A model generated the notes under the pieces. The model saw nothing but the letters and a program-made list of their open reading frames with translations. It did not search any database and was not told the origin of the DNA. DNA of 64,000 nucleotides from Humibacter sp. RRB41 (GTDB lineage Bacteria; Actinomycetota; Actinomycetes; Actinomycetales; Microbacteriaceae). The stretch lies in NCBI RefSeq assembly GCF_022761015.1, contig NZ_JAKWJQ010000004.1, forward strand, positions 1-64,000, written 5' to 3'. This document shows positions 8,911-17,469 of this stretch, in pieces. The position numbers and the translations under genes are program-made. Positions within the stretch are counted from its first letter, which is position 1; every line of letters begins with the position of its first letter.

Positions 8911-9905
8911 TGCGCATCGCCCGTTACATCGCGTTCCGCCTGCTCGGCGTGGTCATCGTGCTGCTGGTGGTCACGGCGATCACGTACGTGATCTTCTATC
9001 TGCTGCCCTCCAACCCGGCGCAGCTCTCCTGTGGCAAGCCCTGCACGCCGGAGAACCTCGCGCGAGCGAAGGAGTATCTCGGGCTCAACCTGCCGTGGTA
9101 CGGCCAGCTCTGGGAGTTCCTCAAGGGCATCGTCGTCGGCCGCTCGTTCGGCGCCGGTACCGGCACGATCGTCTGTTCTGCGCCCTGCCTCGGCTACTCG
9201 TTCCAGCTGAGCACGCCCGTGACCGAGCTCATCCTGACCCACTTCCCGGTCACCGCGTCGATCGCTGTGGGGGCTGCCGTTCTCTGGCTCGTCACGGGTG
9301 TTCTCGGCGGGACGATCGCAGCGGTGCGTCGTGGAAAGGGAGCTGACAAGGCCATCATGACGGTGGCGATCGCGGGGGTCTCCGCTCCCGCCTATCTCGT
9401 TGGGATGCTGCTGATCCTGCTGTTCGGATTCCGGCTCGGCTGGCTGCCGACCGGTGGCTACGAACCGCTGACGGAAGACCCGGTCGGATGGTTCCTGCAC
9501 CTGATCCTGCCGTGGTGCGCCCTCGCGTTCATCAGCGCCGCGGTCTACGCCCGTCTGACGCGTGGTGAGCTGCTCGAGCAGTTCGGGCAGGACTACGTGC
9601 GTACCGCGAGGGCGAAGGGACTGACCGAACGTGTCGTTGTCGTGCGGCACGGCCTGCGCAACGCGCTGATCCCGGTCGTCACGATCTTCGGCCTCGACCT
9701 CGGCACGCTGCTCGGCGGTGCGGTGATCACGGAGCGGGTGTTCTCGATGCAAGGGATCGGGTCGCTGCTGATCACCGCGATCGGAACGCTGGACCTACAG
9801 GTCGTCGTCGGGGTGACCCTGTTCTCGGCCATCCTCATCGCTGTTGCGAACGTGATCGTCGACATCGTCTACGGCATCATCGACCCGCGGGTCAGGGCAG
9901 CCTGA
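8910..9905 (+). CDS. ABC transporter permease, DppB/OppB type
   Basis: The 331-residue permease begins MRIARYIAFRLLGV, the standard DppB start, with a first membrane helix followed by a long external loop that includes two Cys (LSCGKPC), and five more helices. The coupling loop is YVRTARAKGLTERVVVVRHG. Its start codon shares one base with the stop of the DppC-type gene (TGATG). It is the last gene of the operon and overlaps the end of the convergent gene at 9892 by 14 bp. Confidence 0.92.
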   Translation: MRIARYIAFRLLGVVIVLLVVTAITYVIFYLLPSNPAQLSCGKPCTPENLARAKEYLGLNLPWYGQLWEFLKGIVVGRSFGAGTGTIVCSAPCLGYSFQLSTPVTELILTHFPVTASIAVGAAVLWLVTGVLGGTIAAVRRGKGADKAIMTVAIAGVSAPAYLVGMLLILLFGFRLGWLPTGGYEPLTEDPVGWFLHLILPWCALAFISAAVYARLTRGELLEQFGQDYVRTARAKGLTERVVVVRHGLRNALIPVVTIFGLDLGTLLGGAVITERVFSMQGIGSLLITAIGTLDLQVVVGVTLFSAILIAVANVIVDIVYGIIDPRVRAA

Positions 9906-10518
9906 GGCGGTTCAGGCGGCGTGCGACCACGAGCATGTAGACGCCGTAGGCGGTCGTTGCGTTGGCGGCGGCCAGCGCGACGATGGTCCAGACCGTGTCC
10001 CTCGGCGTGGACGTGAAGAGCAGCAGCGCGATCCCGAGCAGCGCGAAGAGGATCGTCCAGGCGGCGATGTAGTAGTCGATCGTGCGCTCGAAGACGCGCG
10101 CGAGCGGAATGAAGTGCGAGCCGACGATCAGGGCGATCACCGGGTTCAGATAGTCGGAGTTCCCTGTCGCGCTCAGGATGCCGCCTGCCACCCCGATCAG
10201 CACGAATTCGATGCCGAAGATGATGCCGAACTGTCGGCCGATGCTGGTGGTTCGCCCGATGCGCTCGTCGGTGTCGATGGTCGGCGCGCGACGAGCTGAG
10301 CCGAACAGGCGAACGGCGACGACGACGAAGACGATGGCGAAGACGGCGTACGCCGCGAACACCGGCGTCGCGATCGCAGGCGAGACGGTCCCGAAAAGCC
10401 AGGATGCCCAGAGCAGCGTGAAGAACGCCATCAGCAGCAGGCCTCCCGCGACGCCGACGTACGCGACGCGTGGGATGGCGTCGGCGGCGGGTGTGGCTGG
10501 GGCATTCTGACTGGGCAT
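9892..10518 (-). CDS. Six-helix membrane protein of unknown function
   Basis: The 208-residue product is a polytopic membrane protein with about six predicted helices: the first at residues 18-42 (AYVGVAGGLLLMAFFTLLW), the last near 180-200 (ATTAYGVYMLVVARRL). I see no catalytic or transport motif. ATG 10518 is chosen because GAAAGGA precedes it by about seven bases; the longer frame to 10614 runs through low-quality Arg-rich sequence. It is divergent from the hydrolase at 10659, with a palindrome in between. Confidence 0.75.
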   Translation of the reverse strand: MPSQNAPATPAADAIPRVAYVGVAGGLLLMAFFTLLWASWLFGTVSPAIATPVFAAYAVFAIVFVVVAVRLFGSARRAPTIDTDERIGRTTSIGRQFGIIFGIEFVLIGVAGGILSATGNSDYLNPVIALIVGSHFIPLARVFERTIDYYIAAWTILFALLGIALLLFTSTPRDTVWTIVALAAANATTAYGVYMLVVARRLNRLRLP

Positions 10519-10607
10519 CGGCGGTCCTTTCGATGGGGTCACGGCATCCGAGACCATCATGTTCGGCCGGCCGCGACGCCGCGCGTGCCGCCCGTCACGG
10601 CGCGCCG

Positions 10608-10621
10608 GTGACATCTGTCAC
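10608..10621. promoter_or_regulatory. Palindrome in divergent promoter (GTGACATCTGTCAC)
   Basis: GTGACA and TGTCAC flank a 2-bp centre, giving a perfect palindrome 37 bp before the hydrolase start and 89 bp before the divergent membrane-protein gene. This shape fits a dimeric regulator, such as a LuxR-type response regulator. No regulator gene is adjacent. Confidence 0.45.
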
Positions 10622-10658
10622 GGGTGCCGGCGTCGCCCGGCGCTGCGAGACTGTCGAC

Positions 10659-11654
10659 ATGACCGTATCGACCGACGTCTCCTGGGTTCTCGATGACATC
10701 ACGATGGAGGGGACCGTCATGCGGCCGGACGGCGACGGGCCGTTCCCGGCGGTCGTGCTGGTGGCGGGGAGCGGACCGACCGACCGCGACTGGTGCTCGC
10801 CGATGCTGCCAGGATCCAACGGCAGCGGTCGGCTCTTCGCCGAAGCGTTCGCGAATGCGGGCATCGCCTCGCTGCGCTACGACAAGCGGGCATCCGGACC
10901 GCACGCCATGCAGAATGTGCCGAAGCTGATCGGCACGATGAGCATGGCCTCGCACCTCGATGAGCTGGTCGCCGCCGTCGACGTGCTCGCGGCGCAGGAG
11001 TTCGTGGACCCGACACGCATCGTGGGGCTCGGCAACAGCGAGGGCACTCTGCACGTTCTGCACTACGCAACGAGTGACCAGAGTGTGCCGTTCGTCGGCC
11101 TCGTGCTCGCGGCACCGCCCGGCCGGCCGATCAAGGATGTGCTGTTGGCGCAGCTCGCTTCGCAGGCCTCCCAGCTGCCCGGCGGCACGGAGCTGATGCC
11201 CAAGGTCGAAGAGGCGGCCGCCAGATACGCGGCCGGCGAGTCGATGGATCCGGACCCGGCACTGCCCGACAGCGTGCGCATGGTGCTTTCGAGCTTCGAG
11301 GCTCCTGCCAACCTGCCGTTCGCGCGCGAGCTCTGGGTCGAGTCTGCCGTCGACACGATCGCGCGGGTCGGCATCCCGACGCTCGTGCTCATCGGCGGCC
11401 ACGACGTGCAGATCGATGAGTATGCGGACGGCGATCCTTTACGGCAGGCGGCCGTGGCGAACGCCGGGGTGACGTTCGCGTTCCCTCCGCATGCGAACCA
11501 CGTGTTCAAAGAAGACGGTCGCACGCCGCAGGAGGTCGCGACGTCACCGGGCAACGGGTACAACGAGCCGGGAACGCGTCTGGATCCGGAGAGCCTGACG
11601 ATCATCCTCGACTGGCTGGCCGGAGTTTTCGGCACTGCGCGCGGCCGAAGCTAG
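10659..11654 (+). CDS. Alpha/beta hydrolase family protein
   Basis: This 331-residue alpha/beta hydrolase resembles the bacterial acyl-esterase/dienelactone hydrolase-like group. The nucleophile elbow is GLGNSEGT with Ser127, and the N-terminal VVLVAGSGPTDRD supplies the oxyanion region. The acid is likely in LIGGHDVQID and the histidine in PHANHVFKED. No signal peptide is seen, so it is cytoplasmic. The ATG at 10659 starts MTVSTDVSW; longer in-frame starts run into the promoter palindrome. The gene is monocistronic and converges with the amidase gene. Confidence 0.85.
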   Translation: MTVSTDVSWVLDDITMEGTVMRPDGDGPFPAVVLVAGSGPTDRDWCSPMLPGSNGSGRLFAEAFANAGIASLRYDKRASGPHAMQNVPKLIGTMSMASHLDELVAAVDVLAAQEFVDPTRIVGLGNSEGTLHVLHYATSDQSVPFVGLVLAAPPGRPIKDVLLAQLASQASQLPGGTELMPKVEEAAARYAAGESMDPDPALPDSVRMVLSSFEAPANLPFARELWVESAVDTIARVGIPTLVLIGGHDVQIDEYADGDPLRQAAVANAGVTFAFPPHANHVFKEDGRTPQEVATSPGNGYNEPGTRLDPESLTIILDWLAGVFGTARGRS

Positions 11655-13375
11655 AGCCGAGGCGTGCGGGGTGGCTCGGCTCGGCGCTCGCCTGTCGCCT
11701 CGAAGGCGGCGGCGAGCGTGAGCAGCGCCGTGTCGTCGTAAGCGCGACCGGCGAAGGTGAGGCCAACGGGCATCCCGATGTCGGCCATGGTCCCCATCGG
11801 AACCGTCACCGTCGGGATGCCGAGGTGTCGCGGTACGAGGTTGCCGTTGGACACCCAGACGCCGTTGCGCCAGCCGAGATCGGCCGATGCGGGGTTCACG
11901 TCCATGTCCGCAGGTCCCACGTCGGCGACGGCGGGGAACGCCACGGCGTCGAGACCGAGCCAGTCCATCCACTCCTCGAGGTCGACACGTCGCGTCTCCT
12001 CGAGCCCGCGCACGCCCGCCTCGAGATGCGGGATGTCGGTGAACGACGCATACGGATGCTCGCGCACCACCTTCGGATACGTCGCGATGTCATCGTCGAA
12101 CCCCGTGTACCTGTCGGGGAGCGCGCCGGGCGGCAGCGGGAAGATGGTGGCTCCGTCGACCCCGTCGAGCCCGCGGAGGTGGGGGTCGCCGTTGGCTTTC
12201 AAGAAGTCGTCCCACGCCCACGCCGACAGGTCGACGATCTCGTTGCGCAGGAACTCCGGTGAGACGAGCCCGCGAGTGGCGATCGTCGGCGCACCTGGCC
12301 GGTCGCCCTCGTAGTTCGTGACGGCCGGGAAGTCGACCTCGACCACCTCGGCACCGGCCGCTTCGAGGTCGGAGCGTGCGGTGCGCCACAGTGCGAGCAC
12401 GGACTCCCTCGTGACGATCGGCCGCCCCGTCGAGCCGCCGATGCCGGGATGCTCGCCGGTGCCGGCATTCGGATCGGCGTTGATGTACATGCGCGGAACT
12501 CCGACCCGCTTGCCGTGCAATGTCGACTGCGCGGCCGCGCGAGACGACGGCGCGAGGGCCGGATACGACGCAGGACGCACGTCGGATGCCGCAGGGATGC
12601 GCACCCACGGCTGGGCGCGCCAGAAGTCGCCGCGGGCATCCGCATCGTCGGCGACGATCACGTCGAGCACGTCGAGCAGATCGGGCATGGTGCGGGCGTG
12701 CGGCACCACAACGTCCATCGTCGGCACGAGAGGCCAGTTGCCCCGTACCGAGATCACGCCGCGTGATGGCGTGTAGGCGCACAGCGCGTTGTTGGATGCC
12801 GGGGCCCGCCCCGACGACCAGGTCTCCTCGCCGAGACCGAACGCCGCGAAGCTCGCGGCGGTCGCCGTGCCCGAACCGTTCGACGAACCGGAGCCGAACG
12901 CCGAGGTCAGCCACTCGGCGTTGTACGGGCTCTCGGCTCGACCGTAGAGGCCGCGTTGCATGCCGCCGTTGGCCATCGGCGGCATGTTGGTGAGGCCGAT
13001 GAGTACGGCGCCGCCAGCGCGCAGCCGCTCGATCGTGAACGCGTCGCGCTGGGCGACGAGGTCGGCGAACGCCGGCGACCCGGCCGCGGCCGTCAGCCCG
13101 CGTGCCAGGTAGCTGTCCTTCGCGGTGTACGGGATGCCGTCGAGGGGGCCGAGGAGCTCGCCTGCAGCTCGCCGCAGGTCGGATGCCTCCGCTTCGGCGT
13201 GTGCCTCCGGGTTGCGCACGACGACGGCATTCAGCGCGGTCGCGGTGCCGCGCGCGTCGTAGGCGTCGATGCGTGCGAGGTAGGCCTCGAGCAGTTCGAC
13301 TGCCGTCGCATCGCCTGCCTCGAGTGCCGACCGAAGGTCCGCGATGCTTGTCTCGACCACGTCGATGCGGCTCAT
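11651..13375 (-). CDS. Amidase signature family enzyme
   Basis: The 574-residue protein has the amidase-signature fold, which hydrolyses carboxamides. The Ser-cisSer-Lys triad can be placed at Lys86 (PYTAKDSY), Ser165 (GSGSSNGSG) and Ser188 (ETWSSGRAP). The last motif differs from the common TGGSIR form but keeps Thr-x-x-Ser-x-Arg. A family-typical C-terminal segment (VGLTFAGRAYDDTALL) is present. The start at 13375 overlaps the MarR gene stop (ATGA), so the two form an operon. The substrate is unknown. Confidence 0.88.
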   Translation of the reverse strand: MSRIDVVETSIADLRSALEAGDATAVELLEAYLARIDAYDARGTATALNAVVVRNPEAHAEAEASDLRRAAGELLGPLDGIPYTAKDSYLARGLTAAAGSPAFADLVAQRDAFTIERLRAGGAVLIGLTNMPPMANGGMQRGLYGRAESPYNAEWLTSAFGSGSSNGSGTATAASFAAFGLGEETWSSGRAPASNNALCAYTPSRGVISVRGNWPLVPTMDVVVPHARTMPDLLDVLDVIVADDADARGDFWRAQPWVRIPAASDVRPASYPALAPSSRAAAQSTLHGKRVGVPRMYINADPNAGTGEHPGIGGSTGRPIVTRESVLALWRTARSDLEAAGAEVVEVDFPAVTNYEGDRPGAPTIATRGLVSPEFLRNEIVDLSAWAWDDFLKANGDPHLRGLDGVDGATIFPLPPGALPDRYTGFDDDIATYPKVVREHPYASFTDIPHLEAGVRGLEETRRVDLEEWMDWLGLDAVAFPAVADVGPADMDVNPASADLGWRNGVWVSNGNLVPRHLGIPTVTVPMGTMADIGMPVGLTFAGRAYDDTALLTLAAAFEATGERRAEPPRTPRL

Positions 13376-13851
13376 CGCTCTCTCCCGTCGTCCGCCTCGA
13401 CGACGCGGCGAAGCAGCTTCGTCAGAGTCGCCAACTCGCTTGTGTTCAGCACGGAGAGGTCGGTAGCTTCGCCCGATCGTGCGTACTCGATCAGTTCGGA
13501 GGCCAGTTCCTCGCCCGGAAGGGTCAGACTGATCAATTGGCGGCGCCGATCCGAGGAATCGCGTGAGCGCTCGATCGCATCCTTGTCCTCGAGCTCGTCG
13601 AGGTATCCGACGAGGTGGCTGCGGTTGAGTCCGAGCCGGTCCGCAAGTTCGTTGTGCGGCAGAGATCCGAAGTCGTGCAGACCGGCGAAGATCGCGAAGT
13701 GCGGGAGCCGGAGCCCGCGCGATGCCAGTTCGCCGACGAGCGTGGAGCGCCCGATGCGGGAGACGTGCCCTGCGAGATACGACGGCAGACCGAGCAGCGT
13801 CGGGGGGCGTCCCTGGGGCGGTGGCGCGGCATCCGTTGCTGCATCGGTCAT
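13372..13851 (-). CDS. MarR family transcriptional regulator
   Basis: The 159-residue protein is a winged-helix MarR regulator. The recognition region is DFGSLPHNELADRLGLNRSH at about residues 59-78, followed by the wing (DSSDRRRQLISLT). It is translated ahead of the amidase and lies 49 bp from the divergent MFS gene. Local control of both the amidase and the exporter is likely, as is usual for MarR proteins, probably in response to an aromatic or phenolic compound. Confidence 0.9.
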   Translation of the reverse strand: MTDAATDAAPPPQGRPPTLLGLPSYLAGHVSRIGRSTLVGELASRGLRLPHFAIFAGLHDFGSLPHNELADRLGLNRSHLVGYLDELEDKDAIERSRDSSDRRRQLISLTLPGEELASELIEYARSGEATDLSVLNTSELATLTKLLRRVVEADDGRER

Positions 13852-13900
13852 GCGACGACACTATCAACATGACATTGTGCCGAGATGTAATGATGTCGCT
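13852..13900. promoter_or_regulatory. AT-rich divergent promoter region (marR / MFS)
   Basis: Only 49 bp separate the two start codons, and the stretch is unusually AT-rich for this genome. It contains GACAT...ATGTC arms and other partial repeats that could bind the MarR protein. I could not define one clear palindrome. Confidence 0.4.
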
Positions 13901-15331
13901 ATGACACAAATTATCGAAAAGCCGAAGGACGGATCCGCGAGGGTCTTCGCGGCGCTCCTGCTCGCGGTGCTGTCGTTCTCGCTGCTGCAGACCATGGTCG
14001 TTCCGGCGTTGCCGGACTTTCAGCGCGAGTTCGGGGCATCCCCGACCACGACGGCCTGGATCGTCAGCTCGTTCCTGCTGACATCGTCGGTCGGCACGAT
14101 CGTGATCGGTCGGCTGGGGGACCTCTTCGGCAAACGACTTCTCTTGATCGTGAGCCTCGGCATCCTCGCCGCCGGCACGGTTCTGGCTGCGCTCGCCGGA
14201 ACCGTCGGTGTGCTAATCGCGGCACGTGCTGTGCAGGGGCTGGGCGCAGGTACCTTCCCCCTCGCGTTCGGCATCGTGCGCGACCGGATGCCGCGCCATC
14301 GCGTCCCGGTGGCGATCGGCACGATCAGCGCCGTCTTCGGCATCGGGTTCGGGGTTGGCCTGGTGTTGCCGGGGCCGATCACGGATGCCCTCGGCTGGCC
14401 GTGGCTGTTCTGGACGTCGCTCGTCGTCATCCTGCTCGCGCTCGCTGGGACTCTGGCGTTCATCCCGAGGGACGGCCGATCCGAACGACGTCGGGTGCGG
14501 ATCGATTGGCGGGGAGCGCTCCTGTTGAGCATCGCGCTGGTGGCTCTGCTGCTCGTGATCGGGCAGTTCCGGTCGTGGCCGATCGGGCCCGTCGTGACCA
14601 TGCTGGTGCTGGCAGTGCTCGCCTTCGTCGGGTTCGTGGTGCTCGAGCTGAGGGTGGCGTCGCCGCTCGTCGATCTTCGAGTTCAACGGCGGCCGGCGCT
14701 CGTGACGGCGAATCTCACGGCACTGATCATCGGGTTCGGCATGTACGGGGCGTTCACCCTCGTTCCGCAGTTCGTGCAGACGCCGTCGTCGGCGGGATAC
14801 GGCTTCGGCGCGACGGTCACCGAATCAGGTCTGTATCTGCTGCCGATGGCGGTCACGATGCTCTTCGCCGGGCCGATCGGCGGCCGGTTGGGGTCGCGCA
14901 TCGGCTTCACCCCCACCCTGCTCGTCGCCTGCCTGATCGGAGCGGTCGGGTTCGGATTCTTCGCCGCCGGTCACTCCGAAGCCTGGGCGATCGTTCTCGG
15001 GTCGGGTGTTCTCGGAGTCGGGATCGGATTCGCATTCTCCGCGCTGGTGAACGTTGTGGTCGCCGCGGTCGATCCTCATGAGACGGGCGAGGCGACGGGG
15101 GTGAACACGATCGTGCGCACGATCGGCGGCTCCCTCGGCGCTCAGGTCGCCGTTGCGATCGTCACGTCCGACGTGATCGCGGGGTCGGGGCTGCCGGCGG
15201 CCGGCGGCTACACCGTGGCCTTCACCGTTTCGGCAGCCGCACTCGTTGTCGCGGCGGGAGTGGCCGGCGCCGGGATGCTGGTGGGTGCGCGATCCAGAGC
15301 GATCGCGACCTCTCAGCGCACGACGTCGTAG
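13901..15331 (+). CDS. MFS drug/metabolite exporter (DHA2-like)
   Basis: The 476-residue transporter has 12-14 membrane helices. The loop-2/3 MFS signature is seen as GRLGDLFGKR near residue 70, and a motif-C-like Gly/Pro-rich helix follows (GIGFGVGLVLPGP). The N-terminal PALPDFQREFGASPTTTAWI is typical of multidrug DHA2 exporters. It is divergent from a MarR regulator and probably exports the inducing compound. Its last 19 bp overlap the convergent reductase-like gene. Confidence 0.88.
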   Translation: MTQIIEKPKDGSARVFAALLLAVLSFSLLQTMVVPALPDFQREFGASPTTTAWIVSSFLLTSSVGTIVIGRLGDLFGKRLLLIVSLGILAAGTVLAALAGTVGVLIAARAVQGLGAGTFPLAFGIVRDRMPRHRVPVAIGTISAVFGIGFGVGLVLPGPITDALGWPWLFWTSLVVILLALAGTLAFIPRDGRSERRRVRIDWRGALLLSIALVALLLVIGQFRSWPIGPVVTMLVLAVLAFVGFVVLELRVASPLVDLRVQRRPALVTANLTALIIGFGMYGAFTLVPQFVQTPSSAGYGFGATVTESGLYLLPMAVTMLFAGPIGGRLGSRIGFTPTLLVACLIGAVGFGFFAAGHSEAWAIVLGSGVLGVGIGFAFSALVNVVVAAVDPHETGEATGVNTIVRTIGGSLGAQVAVAIVTSDVIAGSGLPAAGGYTVAFTVSAAALVVAAGVAGAGMLVGARSRAIATSQRTTS

Positions 15332-15876
15332 ATCTGCTTCACGATGCCGTTCGCGTACGCCTCGTTCTCGACGACGGTGAGGCGGGTCGCATCCTTGTCG
15401 GCATCGCTGAACAGGCGCTTGCCTGCGCCGAGCAGCACGGGGAAGACGAGCAGGTGGTAGCGGTCCACGAGGCCGGCATCCGCGAGGCTCGCGCCAAGGG
15501 TCGCGCTGCCGTGCACGAGGATCGGGCCACCGTCGGTCTCTTTCAGCGCAGCGACCTCGTCGAGCGAGGGCAACAGGGTCGCCGGCCAGCGGTCGTCGTC
15601 GTTCGTGAGCGTGCGTGAGACGACGTAGCGGGGCATCGCGTTGTAGCCGGCGAAGTCGTCCATGGTCGGCCAGATCGGGGCGAACGCCTGGTAGCTGACA
15701 CGACCCAGGAGCAGGGCGGATGCATCCTGCTGCTCACGTCCCTTCAGCTCGTAGGCGGCGGGATCGAAGTCGATGCCGTTGAAGGTCCAGCCCGCATTGC
15801 GATAGCCCTGCTCGCCGCCCGGCGCCTCCATGACGCCATCGACGGAGACGAACGCGGTGATGATGAGTTGTCGCAT
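15313..15876 (-). CDS. Dihydrofolate reductase/RibD C-terminal family protein
   Basis: The 187-residue protein matches the RibD_C/DHFR-like family of small NADPH-binding reductases: MRQLIITAFVSVDGVMEAP at the start, ALLLGRVSYQAF, and the nucleotide-binding GGPILVHGSATLGASL. The end (AYANGIVKQIYDVVR) is also typical. The physiological substrate of these YyaP/YwjB-like proteins is generally unknown. It lies upstream of no obvious partner; the NYN-LOTUS gene ends 9 bp away on the same strand, so it could be the second gene of that transcript. Confidence 0.85.
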   Translation of the reverse strand: MRQLIITAFVSVDGVMEAPGGEQGYRNAGWTFNGIDFDPAAYELKGREQQDASALLLGRVSYQAFAPIWPTMDDFAGYNAMPRYVVSRTLTNDDDRWPATLLPSLDEVAALKETDGGPILVHGSATLGASLADAGLVDRYHLLVFPVLLGAGKRLFSDADKDATRLTVVENEAYANGIVKQIYDVVR

Positions 15877-15885
15877 GTCTGCGAC

Positions 15886-16950
15886 CTACCCCTTTGCCCG
15901 TCGTGGCGCGCGCTTCGACGACGCAGCAGCATCGGCTGCCTGCGGCTTCAACCGCACCAGTTGGGTCGTGCTGCTGTCGTCGAGCTCCGCGATGTCGGAG
16001 CGCGATTTGATGAAGTCCGAGAACGACCGGAAGCCGAGCTGCTTCTCGCTGAACGATGGATCCATGCGCTTGATCTGCGTCTTCACCGCCGACGAGTGCA
16101 GCCACTCGGTGTCGTCTTTCTCGTGACCGATGCGCAGGGCGCGATCAAGAAGGCCGGTCGCCTCGAGCTGTGGGTCGCGCGAGGCATCCTCGTCGTCTTC
16201 GTCGGTGTTCTGCGCCGGCGGCTCGGCCACGGGCGCCTTCGCCGTGGATTTCGCGGGAGCCTTGGTGCGCGACCTCGTTGATGCCTTGGGCGTGGCATCC
16301 TTCGTGCCGTCCTTTTCGGCATCCGGCTCGGGCTCGGGCTCGGTGACAGGCTGCGGCGCCTCGGGAGGAGCGGGGCGCTCGATGCCGGGCAGCGCGTCGT
16401 AGCTGTAGAACTCGTCGCACGCGGCGGCGAGGGTGCGGCTCGTCGAACCGGCGACGCCGATGCCCACCACGTAGCGGCCCAGTCGCTTGATGCGCTGCGC
16501 CAGAGGCACGTAGTCGCTGTCTCCCGCGACGATGACGACGTGAGTGAGGTCGGGCAGCCGGAACATGTCCTCGACGGTGTCGACGGCGAGCCGGATGTCC
16601 GCCCCGTTCTTCGCGTACGCCGCGGCAGGGAACAACTGCACGAGGTCCACCGCGCGTCCGACCAGTTGGTGGCGGTAGACGGCGTTGACGGGTGCCGACC
16701 AGTCCGCGTAGGCCCTCGTGAGCACGAGCGTGCCGAAGGATGCTGCGAAGTCGATCACCGCGCCCACGTCGACGGTGGCCGCCGAGAGCTTGGCGGCGAG
16801 GGAGGCATCCGCTCCGCCGACTGATGGATCGAATTGGCGGATCTTGTCGCGGGTGAAGGAGTTGCGCCCGTTCACCTGGTCGTAGCGGGAGATGACGATG
16901 TTGTCGAAGTCGATGTAGACGGCGACACGGCTGTCGTTCGAGTCGGGCAT
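15886..16950 (-). CDS. NYN (PIN-like) RNase domain protein with C-terminal LOTUS/OST-HTH domain
   Basis: The 354-residue protein has two domains. Residues 1-175 form a NYN domain with acidic residues in YIDFDN, in a TVEDM segment and in VVIVAGDSDYVPL, the expected metal-binding set of a PIN-like RNase. A charged, Pro/Ala/Lys-rich linker covers roughly 185-265. The end (about 265-345, with LHSSAVKTQIKRMDPSFSEK and FRSFSDFIKS) matches the LOTUS/OST-HTH fold that binds RNA or G-quadruplexes. It probably cleaves or surveys RNA; the target is unknown. Confidence 0.85.
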   Translation of the reverse strand: MPDSNDSRVAVYIDFDNIVISRYDQVNGRNSFTRDKIRQFDPSVGGADASLAAKLSAATVDVGAVIDFAASFGTLVLTRAYADWSAPVNAVYRHQLVGRAVDLVQLFPAAAYAKNGADIRLAVDTVEDMFRLPDLTHVVIVAGDSDYVPLAQRIKRLGRYVVGIGVAGSTSRTLAAACDEFYSYDALPGIERPAPPEAPQPVTEPEPEPDAEKDGTKDATPKASTRSRTKAPAKSTAKAPVAEPPAQNTDEDDEDASRDPQLEATGLLDRALRIGHEKDDTEWLHSSAVKTQIKRMDPSFSEKQLGFRSFSDFIKSRSDIAELDDSSTTQLVRLKPQAADAAASSKRAPRRAKG

Positions 16951-17001
16951 GTTGTCCTTCCTCCGATGACGAGACCGGATGTTCGAAAGCCTAGGCGGGA
17001 T

Positions 17002-17430
17002 TCAGACCAGCCCGTAAGCCTTGTGCACGTCGAACTGGTAGATCAGGCGGCCCTCGCGCACCATCGCGGCGAGGAAGTCGGACTCGCTCAGCTCCTCGCC
17101 GTTCCACACGAGATCGCCGGTCGGCCTGCTCTGCATCGCACGGAAGAGGCGCACGCTCTGCTCAGGGGCATCCGCGCCGTCGAGAAGCGTGACCCCCGTT
17201 TCGAGGGTGAGGAACCGGTACTGGCCGTCGAACACGAACAGCGTGCTGCGCGGGTCGCGGCGCAGCCGTTTCGTGCGCGTGCGGTCAGCCGTGCCGCTGC
17301 TCCAGAGGTGTCCGTCGACGGCCACCACGCCGACTCGAACTGCCTTGGGCATGCCGTCGCGACCGATCGTGATCATCGCCGCTGAGCGGGTCGAGTCGAG
17401 AAAGGCGCGTTGCTCTTCGGTGAGGTCCAT
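17002..17430 (-). CDS. PPOX-class pyridoxamine 5'-phosphate oxidase-like (F420/flavin-binding) protein
   Basis: This 142-residue split-barrel protein starts MDLTEEQRAFLDSTRSAA, then AMITIGRDGMPKAVRVGVV and a basic strand RTRTKRLRRDPRSTLF. That pattern fits the PPOX-class enzymes that bind FMN or F420. The short length and Lys/Arg-rich third strand favour the F420-dependent group, which would match the F420 genes at 27-36 kb. Substrates are unknown. Confidence 0.75.
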   Translation of the reverse strand: MDLTEEQRAFLDSTRSAAMITIGRDGMPKAVRVGVVAVDGHLWSSGTADRTRTKRLRRDPRSTLFVFDGQYRFLTLETGVTLLDGADAPEQSVRLFRAMQSRPTGDLVWNGEELSESDFLAAMVREGRLIYQFDVHKAYGLV

Positions 17431-17469
17431 GCGCCGACGCTAGCCGGAGCGACCGACGTGCGTCGTGTG

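Noticed and set aside
12956-13870. N-terminal extension of the MFS exporter by about 300 residues
   Set aside because: The extension runs antisense through the amidase and MarR genes; the natural start MTQIIEK at 13901 follows the divergent promoter.
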